Shown here: in pieces, positions 1 to 7,703 of the stretch
How the letters are laid out: every line of letters begins with the position of its first letter
Numbering within the stretch: the first letter of the stretch is position 1
Assembly: GCA_022709695.1 (NCBI GenBank)
Contig: JAKLII010000006.1
Span: 124,001 to 188,000 of the forward strand
From: Bacteroidota bacterium
GTDB taxonomy: Bacteria; Bacteroidota; Bacteroidia; Bacteroidales; SKPS01
DNA: 64,000 nucleotides
Reading direction: 5' to 3'
Notes under the pieces: generated by a model
Told to the model about the DNA's origin: nothing
Seen by the model: only the letters and a program-made list of their open reading frames with translations
The model's database searches: none
Translations under genes and position numbers: made by a program

Positions 1-1
1 G

Positions 2-3000
2 GTATTCGGATTTTCGCAGGTAAATTCCGAGCACTGCAGGCATAAGATCTTCAACGGCACTTTTGTGATCGACGGAGAGGAGAAACCATGGTCTTTGTTT
101 GATCATATAAAACGCACCACACGGGAGAACCGCAACAGGGTGGTTTCAGCCTACAAAGACAATGTGGCCTTTATTGCCGGACCTTCCATCCGCGAATTTG
201 CTCCTGAGCGTCAGGATGTACCTGCATTTTTCCGGCTGTCCGACCGTGAATCGGTGATTTCCCTCAAGGCAGAAACGCACAATTTCCCGACTACGGTGGA
301 ACCTTTTAACGGAGCCGCCACAGGAACGGGAGGAGAGATCCGCGACCGCCTCGCCGGCGGCAAAGGGAGCCTTCCTATCGCCGGAACAGCGGTGTATATG
401 ACCTCCTATCCCCGTTCCGAAGAGGGACGGAACTGGGAGTCAGACAAACTCACTGCCAGGCCCTGGCTCTATCAGACCCCGCAGGAGATCCTTATCAAGG
501 CCTCCAACGGTGCCAGTGATTTTGGCAATAAATTCGGTCAACCCCTGATTTGTGGCAGTCTGCTGACCTTTGAATACCAGGATGATACGGAATTATACGG
601 ATACGACAAGGTGATCATGCTGGCCGGCGGTGTCGGCTACGGATACCTGAAAGATGCCGAAAAGGATGTTCCTGTTCCCGGGGACCTGATTGTGGTGCTC
701 GGAGGCGATAACTACCGGATCGGGATGGGGGGCGGAGCGGTATCCTCGGTGGCTACCGGAGAGTTCAGCAACAGCATTGAACTGAATGCCGTACAGAGGA
801 GCAACCCCGAGATGCAGAAACGGGTGGCCAACGCCATCCGTGCCATGGTGGAGGCCGGAGTGAATCCTGTGGTGGCCATCCACGACCACGGCGCCGGAGG
901 GCACCTCAACTCCCTTTCGGAGCTGGTGGAAGCCACCGGCGGCGAAATTGACATCACGAAACTGCCGGTGGGCGACCCTACCCTCTCCGCCCGGGAGATC
1001 ATCGGAAACGAATCGCAGGAGCGGATGGGACTGATCATACACCCCGGTGACCTCCGGCTGCTGCAGCAGGTGGCAGAAAGGGAAAGGGCACCCATGTACG
1101 TGGTTGGACGCGTTACGGGGAACCATCGTCTCCTTTTCTCCGGCCCCGGCACAGAAACTACCCCTATTGACCTGGAGCTGGCCGACCTGTTCGGAAAACC
1201 TCCCCGCACCGTGCTTGAAGACACTACCCTGCCCCGTGACAGAGAGTCTGTGCCGGTAATGCCTGAGTTACAGCAGGCACTTGAGGCAGTGCTGCAGCTT
1301 GAGTCGGTGGCCTGCAAGGACTGGCTTACCAACAAGGTCGACCGTTCGGTAACCGGGCGTGTTGCCCTGCAACAATGTACCGGGGAACTGCAGCTCCCAC
1401 TGAACAACCTGGCGGTGGTGGCGCTGGATTACACGGGAAAGGCAGGAATTGCCACCTCTATCGGGCATGCACCGGCTGCGGCCCTGATTGACCCGGCAGC
1501 CGGATCGCGGCTGGCTGTGGCGGAGGCCCTCACCAACCTGGTATGGGCACCCCTGACCCACGGATTGGCCGGTGTTTCGCTGAGCGCCAACTGGATGTGG
1601 CCATGCCGCAACCCAGGTGAAGATGCACGGTTGTACGAGGCCGTGGAAGCCGTCAGCGATTTCTGCGTGGCCCTGGGTATCAATATTCCTACGGGCAAAG
1701 ACTCCCTTTCGATGACCCAGAAATACCCCGATGGCAGCAAGGTAATCGGACCCGGAACGGTGATCATAAGCAGCGTAGCGGAAGTGGACGATATCACACA
1801 TTGTATTACCCCCGACCTGAAACCTGTACCGGAGAGCCTTCTGATCCATATCGATTTCTCGGTGAATAACCTGGCACTGGGTGGCAGCGCTTACAGCCAG
1901 GTGATGCAGGAACTGGGTTCTGACACTCCGGATGTGACACCGGAAACACTGAAAAAAGGGTTCGGTCTTGTGCAGGCCATGATCCGGGAGGGACTCATCC
2001 TGGCCGGCCACGACATTTCGGCAGGAGGTCTCATCACCACCCTGCTGGAGATGGCCTTCCCGACCTGTAAGACAGGATTTTGTGCAGATTTAACAGTGCC
2101 TGAAGGCTTGATGCCCAACCATGTACTTTTTTCGGAACAACCCGGTGTGGTGATACAGGTCCGTGACACTGACAGAGCTGAATCCCTGCTGCTGGCTTCC
2201 GGACTCCGGTACCACGTACTTGGAAAAGTGACCACTGACGGTATTGCTGCCCTCAGATATGAAGGCGGCGAGCTGTCCCTTTCCGTAGAGAGGATGCGGA
2301 ACCTCTGGTTCAAAAGTTCATGGCTGCTCGACAAGAAGCAAAGTGGTGAACAGTGGGCAGATGAGCGTTACAGAAACTTCGCATCCCAGCCTCTCCAGTA
2401 TCGGTTTCCGAAGCATTTCAAAGGCTCCTTCGCCTCCTTCGGCATCGATCCGTTGCGGGAAACCCCCACCGGAATCCGGGCCGGAATCATCCGTGAAAAA
2501 GGGGTAAACGGGGACCGTGAAATGGCATGGTCAATGTACCTGGCCGGATTTGATGTGCGGGACATCCACATGACCGACCTGATGTCGGGGCGGGAGACCC
2601 TTGAAGATCTGCAGTTTATTGTTTTTGTGGGAGGGTTTTCGAACTCTGATGTGCTGGGTTCTGCCAGGGGATGGACAGGGGCTTTCCTCTTCAATCCCGC
2701 GGCAAAGGAGGCACTCGACAGATTTTATACCCGGCCCGACACCCTGAGCCTGGGGGTGTGCAACGGCTGCCAGCTGATGGTGGCCCTGGGGCTGCTTTAC
2801 CCCGATCATCCCAGGCCACCTGTGATGCACCATAACCGTTCTGGGAAATTCGAATCGGCGTTCCTCACCATCGATATAGAACAAAATCATAGTGTCATGC
2901 TGGGATCACTGGCAGGAAGCCGATTGGGCATCTGGGTGGCACACGGAGAAGGGCGGTTTGAACTGCCGTTGCCTGAAAATGAATACCATATCCCGGCCCG

Positions 3001-3226
3001 GTATACCTACCATGCCTACCCGGGCAATCCCAACGGCTCCGACTACGACGCTGCGGCCATCTGCAGCGCCGACGGCAGGCATCTGGCCATGATGCCTCAC
3101 CTGGAACGATCTGTTCACCCCTGGAACTGGGCATGGTACAACGGTAACGCTGCCGACGAGGTATCACCCTGGATCGAAGCCTTCGTAAATGCACGCCTCT
3201 GGATCGAAAAACACCATAAGAAATGA
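2..3226 (+). CDS. purL: Phosphoribosylformylglycinamidine synthase, large single-chain form (5' end outside window)
   Basis: Makes FGAM from FGAR, glutamine and ATP in purine biosynthesis; cytosolic. The frame is open from the first bases, and the hallmark NSEHCRHKIF is read from base 23, before the first ATG (base 65). The gene therefore enters from the left, and by comparison with the roughly 1,230-1,300 residue family about 200 N-terminal residues are missing. Seen: HDHGAGGHLNSL and its pseudo-repeat HDISAGGLITTL, marking the two halves of the synthase core, then a C-terminal glutamine amidotransferase domain with the nucleophile in GVCNGCQLM and the catalytic His/Glu region MPHLERSVHPWNW. 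It is the fused form, not the split PurL/PurQ/PurS type. The stop overlaps the next start as ATGA, so the two genes are probably translationally coupled. Confidence 0.97.
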   Translation, partial: VFGFSQVNSEHCRHKIFNGTFVIDGEEKPWSLFDHIKRTTRENRNRVVSAYKDNVAFIAGPSIREFAPERQDVPAFFRLSDRESVISLKAETHNFPTTVEPFNGAATGTGGEIRDRLAGGKGSLPIAGTAVYMTSYPRSEEGRNWESDKLTARPWLYQTPQEILIKASNGASDFGNKFGQPLICGSLLTFEYQDDTELYGYDKVIMLAGGVGYGYLKDAEKDVPVPGDLIVVLGGDNYRIGMGGGAVSSVATGEFSNSIELNAVQRSNPEMQKRVANAIRAMVEAGVNPVVAIHDHGAGGHLNSLSELVEATGGEIDITKLPVGDPTLSAREIIGNESQERMGLIIHPGDLRLLQQVAERERAPMYVVGRVTGNHRLLFSGPGTETTPIDLELADLFGKPPRTVLEDTTLPRDRESVPVMPELQQALEAVLQLESVACKDWLTNKVDRSVTGRVALQQCTGELQLPLNNLAVVALDYTGKAGIATSIGHAPAAALIDPAAGSRLAVAEALTNLVWAPLTHGLAGVSLSANWMWPCRNPGEDARLYEAVEAVSDFCVALGINIPTGKDSLSMTQKYPDGSKVIGPGTVIISSVAEVDDITHCITPDLKPVPESLLIHIDFSVNNLALGGSAYSQVMQELGSDTPDVTPETLKKGFGLVQAMIREGLILAGHDISAGGLITTLLEMAFPTCKTGFCADLTVPEGLMPNHVLFSEQPGVVIQVRDTDRAESLLLASGLRYHVLGKVTTDGIAALRYEGGELSLSVERMRNLWFKSSWLLDKKQSGEQWADERYRNFASQPLQYRFPKHFKGSFASFGIDPLRETPTGIRAGIIREKGVNGDREMAWSMYLAGFDVRDIHMTDLMSGRETLEDLQFIVFVGGFSNSDVLGSARGWTGAFLFNPAAKEALDRFYTRPDTLSLGVCNGCQLMVALGLLYPDHPRPPVMHHNRSGKFESAFLTIDIEQNHSVMLGSLAGSRLGIWVAHGEGRFELPLPENEYHIPARYTYHAYPGNPNGSDYDAAAICSADGRHLAMMPHLERSVHPWNWAWYNGNAADEVSPWIEAFVNARLWIEKHHKK

Positions 3227-3993
3227 ATGTCCCCCACTCCCCCATTGCCATCATCACAGGCGCCACCGCAGGCATCGGAGAAGCCATTGCCCGCAGGTTT
3301 GCTTCCGGCGGATACCGGCTGGTGGTTTGCGGACGGCGCGGCGACAGGCTCGCTGCCCTGGTGCCGGAACTGATCGCTGCCGGCAGCCCCTCCGTGAGGC
3401 CGCTGTCCTTTGACATTACCGACCGCCAAGCCACCGAAGCGGCATTGAAAAGCCTCCCCACGGATTGGAAACAACCCGGCCTGCTGGTGAACAACGCAGG
3501 GCTGGCCCTGGGACTCGACAGGATCCAGGAAGGGAGTATTTCCGACTGGGACACGATGATCGATACGAACATCAAAGGGCTCCTGTACATCACGGCGATC
3601 GTTTCACGGTGGATGGTTCAGGCGGGCACCGGGCACATCATCAACATCGGGTCCATCGCCGGCAGGGAGGTGTACCCGGCAGGCAATGTGTACTGCGCTA
3701 CCAAATTTGCGGTGGATGCCCTGAGCAAAGCCATGCGTATAGACCTGATGGATGCAGGGATCCGCGTGAGCCAGATTGCACCGGGTGCCGCCGAAACCGA
3801 GTTTTCACAGGTGCGTTTCAAAGGGGACTCAGCGCGTGCAGAGGGCGTTTATCAGGGATTTACGCCGCTCACCGGAAACGATATTGCGGAAATCGCATGG
3901 TGGGTGGCCCGGGCCCCCGCACATGTAAACATCGCAGACGTGCTGGTGCTGCCCACGGCACAGGCTTCGGCAGGGTTGATCAGGAGAAGCTGA
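3223..3993 (+). CDS. Short-chain dehydrogenase/reductase, YdfG-like
   Basis: Cytosolic NAD(P)-dependent oxidoreductase of the classical SDR family, 256 residues. Seen: the nucleotide-binding motif TGATAGIGEA near residue 13, GRR in the position typical of NADP preference, NNAG, the catalytic Ser in NIGSIAG and the Tyr/Lys of YCATK. Overall sequence resembles the YdfG group (3-hydroxy acid/serine dehydrogenases); the substrate is inferred and not certain. It overlaps the purL stop by 4 nt (ATGA) and is probably co-transcribed with it, although no purine role is known for this family. Confidence 0.9.
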   Translation: MNVPHSPIAIITGATAGIGEAIARRFASGGYRLVVCGRRGDRLAALVPELIAAGSPSVRPLSFDITDRQATEAALKSLPTDWKQPGLLVNNAGLALGLDRIQEGSISDWDTMIDTNIKGLLYITAIVSRWMVQAGTGHIINIGSIAGREVYPAGNVYCATKFAVDALSKAMRIDLMDAGIRVSQIAPGAAETEFSQVRFKGDSARAEGVYQGFTPLTGNDIAEIAWWVARAPAHVNIADVLVLPTAQASAGLIRRS

Positions 3994-4084
3994 CGGGCAG
4001 AGTTTTCACTTTCCGGTGTATCCGTTAATGGGAAACTTTTATCTTTATCCCCTTTTTTAGCATAAAACCAAATACCGGAATTCA

Positions 4085-5860
4085 ATGGCAGATTACCAGG
4101 TGGCGAGGCTGTTTGACATTGTTGACAGGTCAAAAGCCCTCTTTTCATTCAAAAACGATGTACTGGCAGGTAAAGAAGACGGGCAGTGGAAGCGATACTC
4201 CGCTGAAGCCTATTTCGATATCGTAGAACAGATCAGTTACGGCCTGATCGCACTGGGGGTGCAACCGGGCGACCGGATCGCTACCATTCTGAACAGCCGT
4301 CCCGAATGGAATTTCCTCGATATGGCCATCATGCGTGTGGGTGCCATCCACATACCCGTGTACCCCACCATCAGCCAGGATGACTATCGCTATATCCTCA
4401 ACCACGCGGAAGTGGTGTATGTTTTTCTGGCAGGCAAGGAGCTCTACCATAAAATCGAGGGGATCGAAGGGGATATCCCCAGCCTGAAGGAGATCTTTAC
4501 CATCAAAGACTGGAAGGAATTCCGCCACCTGGGCGAAGTGATTGAGCTGGGAAAGCAGAACCCTGTGCCCGAAGAGCTGGAACAAAGGATGGCGAAGGTG
4601 CTGCCGGATGACCTGGCTACCATCATCTACACATCAGGCACCACCGGCCAACCCAAAGGGGTGATGCTGTCGCACCGGAACATCATCACCAATTTCCTCG
4701 ATTGCGAAGATATACCGCCAATTAAAGAACAGGGCTGTGCTGTGAGTTACCTTCCCTTGTGCCACATCTATGAACGGATGATCAACTATCTGTTTCAGTA
4801 CGTTGGCCTGTCGATCTACTATGCTGAAAGCATTGCCACAATCGCTGACAACATCAAAGAGATCCGGCCCCACATCTTTACCACGGTCCCCAGGCTGATA
4901 GAGAAGGTGTACGACAAGATCATCGCCAAAGGGCGCGATCTGAAGGGGATCAAAAAGCAGCTGTTTTTCCGGGCCGTAAAACTGGCACTGAAGTTTGAAC
5001 CAGGGGTGAAATATTCTGTAGGGTACAGGTTGCAGCTCAAACTGGCCCGAAAGCTCATATTCTCGAAATGGCAGGCAGCCCTTGGAGGAAGAATCATGGT
5101 GATCATTTCGGGGGGCGCAGCATTACAGCCCAGGCTGGCACGCACTTTCTGGGCAGCCGGAATGCCAATCCTGGAAGGCTATGGGCTCACCGAATCATCG
5201 CCTGTAATTGCGGTGAACCTGCTCGAACCCGGTGCCTGCCGGGTGGGGACGGTAGGGCCAGCTCTTGCGCATGTGGAAGTGAAAATAGCTGAGGATCAGG
5301 AGATCCTGGCCAGAGGGCCCAGCATCATGCAGGGATATTACAAGGATCCAGGGCTCACTGCAGCCACCATCGATGAAGAGGGATGGCTGCATACCGGCGA
5401 TATGGGGAGGATGGTGGATGGACGGTTCCTGCAGATTACCGGCAGGAAGAAAGAACTGTTCAAAACCTCCTTCGGCAAATACATCGCACCCGGATTGATA
5501 GAGGACAAACTGAAAGAATCGCCCTTTATCGACAACGCCATAGTGGTAGGGGAAAACCAGAAATTTGCCGCAGCCCTGCTGGTGCCCGACTTCCTGCACC
5601 TGAAAGCGTGGTGCCATGTGAAGGAGATTCCCTTTACCTCACCGGAGGAGATGGTGCAGAATCCTTCTGTACGGCAGCGTTTCAGGAAGGAGATCGACCG
5701 CATCAACCAGAACCTGGGAAATACGGAACAAATCAAAAAATTTGAGCTTCTTCCGGATGAGTGGTCACAACCCACCGGTGAGCTCACCCCGAAAATGAGC
5801 GTGAAGCGCGATGTGATACACCAGCGTTACCAGGAGCTTATCGGGGCGATGTTCGCCTGA
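4085..5860 (+). CDS. Long-chain fatty acid-CoA ligase (AMP-forming)
   Basis: Activates long-chain fatty acids to acyl-CoA through an acyl-adenylate; probably cytosolic or membrane-associated. The 591-residue protein has the family motifs in order: the P-loop-like YTSGTTGQPKGVMLSHRN at about 180-198, GYGLTESSPV at about 366, WLHTGDMG at about 434 and GRKKELFKTSFGKYIAP at about 453, the last carrying the hinge and catalytic lysine region. Length and start (MADYQVARLF) fit the FadD15-like bacterial group common in Bacteroidota. It follows a 91-nt gap after the SDR gene and appears to be its own unit. Exact chain-length preference cannot be read from the sequence. Confidence 0.95.
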   Translation: MADYQVARLFDIVDRSKALFSFKNDVLAGKEDGQWKRYSAEAYFDIVEQISYGLIALGVQPGDRIATILNSRPEWNFLDMAIMRVGAIHIPVYPTISQDDYRYILNHAEVVYVFLAGKELYHKIEGIEGDIPSLKEIFTIKDWKEFRHLGEVIELGKQNPVPEELEQRMAKVLPDDLATIIYTSGTTGQPKGVMLSHRNIITNFLDCEDIPPIKEQGCAVSYLPLCHIYERMINYLFQYVGLSIYYAESIATIADNIKEIRPHIFTTVPRLIEKVYDKIIAKGRDLKGIKKQLFFRAVKLALKFEPGVKYSVGYRLQLKLARKLIFSKWQAALGGRIMVIISGGAALQPRLARTFWAAGMPILEGYGLTESSPVIAVNLLEPGACRVGTVGPALAHVEVKIAEDQEILARGPSIMQGYYKDPGLTAATIDEEGWLHTGDMGRMVDGRFLQITGRKKELFKTSFGKYIAPGLIEDKLKESPFIDNAIVVGENQKFAAALLVPDFLHLKAWCHVKEIPFTSPEEMVQNPSVRQRFRKEIDRINQNLGNTEQIKKFELLPDEWSQPTGELTPKMSVKRDVIHQRYQELIGAMFA

Positions 5861-5894
5861 AGCCCATAAAAGCACCCAACTATTGGCCACCCCC

Positions 5895-5977
5895 CTGCCC
5901 CGCAACAGGTTCATGGTGCGGTGGGTGGAGGCAGTTGTGAGCAAGGGCAACAGCAAGCGTGTGGGGAGCGGGATATG
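5895..5977 (-). repeat. Degenerate repeat, copy A (relic of small signal-peptide ORF)
   Basis: This stretch matches copy B (6856..6962) in the same orientation. The best-conserved part begins with the identical 19-mer ctgccccgcaacaggttca and continues through ggtgggtggaggc; both copies end near ggatatg. On the minus strand it reads ...ASTHRTMNLLRG..., against ASTHHSLNLLRG in copy B, but it has no start codon. It looks like a decayed copy of the same short coding element. The two copies flank the PIN toxin/antitoxin pair as direct repeats. The family is not recognised. Confidence 0.6.
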
Positions 5978-6044
5978 AAGGGGCTGGGTGGGTGGGGCTA
6001 ATGAAAGTGATTTTCCTGTTGTTCGGTTATGGTTCCGGAGCTTG

Positions 6045-6209
6045 CTACTGTCCCACAAGCTTTGCTTTGTTTTTAGTCAGATTTTCTTTAATGTATGCCT
6101 TTAATTGCTCAAAGGTCATGTTTTGAGTTTCCTGACTAATTCTGTCCCGGATCTCACGCATCATTTTTACTGCGTCTAATGTCTTTTCCTTTTTTTTATT
6201 CGTCTTCAT
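6045..6209 (-). CDS. Small putative antitoxin partner of the PIN protein
   Basis: A 54-residue, Lys/Glu-rich protein (MKTNKKKEKTLDAV..., then EQLKAYIKENLTK). The frame is open further upstream to 6242, but the ATG at 6209 gives the more likely start because the N-terminus is then a charged region overlapping the PIN stop by 14 nt. Size, charge and overlap with a PIN gene indicate an antitoxin; this rests on context, not on a recognised DNA-binding fold. The gene lies after the toxin, the reverse of the usual vapBC order. The region is visibly AT-rich compared with fadD. Confidence 0.75.
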   Translation of the reverse strand: MKTNKKKEKTLDAVKMMREIRDRISQETQNMTFEQLKAYIKENLTKNKAKLVGQ

Positions 6210-6660
6210 AATTGACCAGGTCTTTAGGGCTTCTAATTTCAATCATTGAGTAACCAAGTCTAAGGTTTACAGAATTGTAACCTTTTATCTTGTCCAGATT
6301 TACTATATGCTTGAAGTTCCAACTTGCTAAAACATCCACTTTGTGGATTGTCGCCAATGCAATATGACGGCAATCTACAATACTTGTTTTTCCAACTACC
6401 TTTTCATCAATATAGGTATCTGCCAATATTAGGGCTTCGGCTGTCAATTCAACTCTTTCGAAAAAGTCTGGCGGAAACTTGAAAAGCAATTCTTTAACGT
6501 ATGAAGGTGCGTTAATCAGTTCAAGGTCAAGCAAATCAGAAACAACGAATTTAACCTCCCTGTTTTCAAGCCTTTGAAACAACATGATGGTTGTTTCTTT
6601 GAATTCCTCATCAAAGTAACCACCTACTATTGAGGTATCAATATATATCCGCTGAACCAT
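6196..6660 (-). CDS. PIN-domain ribonuclease-type toxin
   Basis: A 154-residue protein spanning a single PIN domain, a fold used by VapC-type toxins that cleave RNA. Visible acidic residues: D8 in IYIDTSIVGG, D42/D45/E47 in SDLLDLEL, D96 in TSIVDCRHIALA and D109 in VDVLASWNFKHIV, giving the metal-binding set of the family with Asn after the last strand. It is first in a two-gene unit; its stop overlaps the start of the 54-residue partner by 14 nt, and a palindrome lies 19-33 nt before its start. Function as a toxin is inferred from family and partner. It is part of the AT-rich accessory island. Confidence 0.85.
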   Translation of the reverse strand: MVQRIYIDTSIVGGYFDEEFKETTIMLFQRLENREVKFVVSDLLDLELINAPSYVKELLFKFPPDFFERVELTAEALILADTYIDEKVVGKTSIVDCRHIALATIHKVDVLASWNFKHIVNLDKIKGYNSVNLRLGYSMIEIRSPKDLVNYEDE

Positions 6661-6678
6661 TTTTTAAAGTTTGTTAAA

Positions 6679-6693
6679 ATATCGATTCGATAT
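6679..6693. promoter_or_regulatory. Palindrome before the PIN toxin (candidate operator)
   Basis: A perfect 7-bp inverted repeat with a 1-nt centre (ATATCGA T TCGATAT), located 19 nt upstream of the toxin start codon. Toxin/antitoxin operons are often autoregulated at such sites. The match is read directly; operator function is inferred. Confidence 0.5.
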
Positions 6694-6803
6694 ACAAATC
6701 GTCTCATAGTTATTTGAACCTGGATAACGCATATCGGATCAATTGTTTGCACAAAGATAACGGATTTGTGGTTAAGATGGGTATGTTGCTGTTAACTTTT
6801 CCA

Positions 6804-6953
6804 TTACCCAACCCACGCATCACTTATGCCAAGCTCCGCCTCAACAGCAACTTCGCTGCCCCGCAACAGGTTCAGGCTGTGGTGGGTGGAGGCGGTGGCA
6901 GTGTTTACTGCGAATGCCAGCGCGAACAGAAAGAGGATGAGGCGTGGGGGCAT
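6804..6953 (-). CDS. Small secreted-type ORF, 49 residues, within repeat copy B
   Basis: Read directly from the sequence: ATG at 6953, TAA at 6804. The product begins with a convincing signal peptide (hydrophobic LILFLFALAFAVNTATA, cleavage after ATA) followed by a short mature part STHHSLNLLRGSEVAVEAEL and ending DAWVG. No family is recognised. It may be a real small exported peptide or the surviving 5' end of a larger lost gene, since copy A is clearly broken. It sits just downstream of the first RHS cassette partner gene, on the same strand. Confidence 0.4.
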   Translation of the reverse strand: MPPRLILFLFALAFAVNTATASTHHSLNLLRGSEVAVEAELGISDAWVG

Positions 6954-6962
6954 GGGGATATG
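6856..6962 (-). repeat. Degenerate repeat, copy B
   Basis: Direct-repeat partner of copy A (5895..5977), about 960 bp away. It starts with the same 19-mer ctgccccgcaacaggttca, then diverges with an insertion of about 20 nt before the shared end gggcatggggatatg / gggagcgggatatg. Copy B keeps an open frame with a signal peptide; copy A does not. Confidence 0.6.
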
Positions 6963-7004
6963 TGTTTAGTTCTTGCTTGGGTTTATATAAAAAAATACAG
7001 TTCA

Positions 7005-7700
7005 CTAAAGCGTGTTATAAATCTTAGAAACCTTGGATTTTCTAGTGTTAATAAAATTTGCAATATTGTAATTATTTACTAATATTTCAGAATTTTGAAG
7101 CTTTAACCTATCTTCTAAATTAAGTTTTATTTCATAAATAATTTTTCTATTTGATTTTAGGCTAATCAAAACTTCTTCTGGAAATTCATAATCCATAGGT
7201 ACTACCTCAAAGGCAATGTTTAAATTGTTCAGTTCTTGAATAGTCATTCCAACTTGTACACCAAAGGATGAAAAACAGGTTGACTCTGTAAACATATTGA
7301 ATGGCAGCTTACTTTCAGCATACCATTGCAAATAGAAAGCACAATCTGGTTTATATGAAGCAGAGCATCTGATAATATCATTGGTTGGCCATTCTTCTGA
7401 GGAATTTGGGTCAATAATTGTATCTAACTCAACATTTGAGCATATTTTCTTAAGATTCATCAATAAATAATCCACTGAAGAATCAAGGCAAAAAAGTGAA
7501 AAATATCTATTTGTTATTGCAAATGTATCTTCATTAACTTTCTCATACATTTTTATTTCATTTTCATTTGAAATAGCATTTGATTTATTTACACTATCAA
7601 GCTGATTCACATAGCTTAGTGAATGATTTGTTGAATCAGGTTTTGACACACATCCAAGAATAAATAAAGGAGTAACGATGATCCAATAAAGTCGCTTCAT
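7005..7700 (-). CDS. Lipoprotein, candidate immunity/partner of the M23-tailed RHS protein
   Basis: A 231-residue lipoprotein precursor: short signal sequence ending in the lipobox LFILGC (Cys 17), then a Ser/Asn-rich linker and a soluble domain with six cysteines. No family is recognised. Its start lies only 3 nt after the stop of the RHS-M23 gene, so the two are almost certainly co-translated. A cell-wall hydrolase paired with an envelope-anchored partner suggests an immunity protein that protects the periplasm; this is inference from position and localisation. The sequence is strongly AT-rich, unlike the RHS core upstream. The alternative is an unrelated surface lipoprotein. Confidence 0.75.
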   Translation of the reverse strand: MKRLYWIIVTPLFILGCVSKPDSTNHSLSYVNQLDSVNKSNAISNENEIKMYEKVNEDTFAITNRYFSLFCLDSSVDYLLMNLKKICSNVELDTIIDPNSSEEWPTNDIIRCSASYKPDCAFYLQWYAESKLPFNMFTESTCFSSFGVQVGMTIQELNNLNIAFEVVPMDYEFPEEVLISLKSNRKIIYEIKLNLEDRLKLQNSEILVNNYNIANFINTRKSKVSKIYNTL

Positions 7701-7703
7701 GTT

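Noticed and set aside
1268-2011. A 247-codon minus-strand frame inside purL
   Set aside because: purL is intact across it, and the antisense protein shows no motif.
6752-6759. TATCTTTG (minus strand) as a promoter for the PIN pair
   Set aside because: The -33 triplet at 19 nt is CCC; insufficient evidence for a call.
6714-7082. A 122-codon + strand frame over repeat copy B
   Set aside because: It starts with TTG, has a Gly-run from the repeat and no signal or motif; the minus-strand frame with a signal peptide is more credible.
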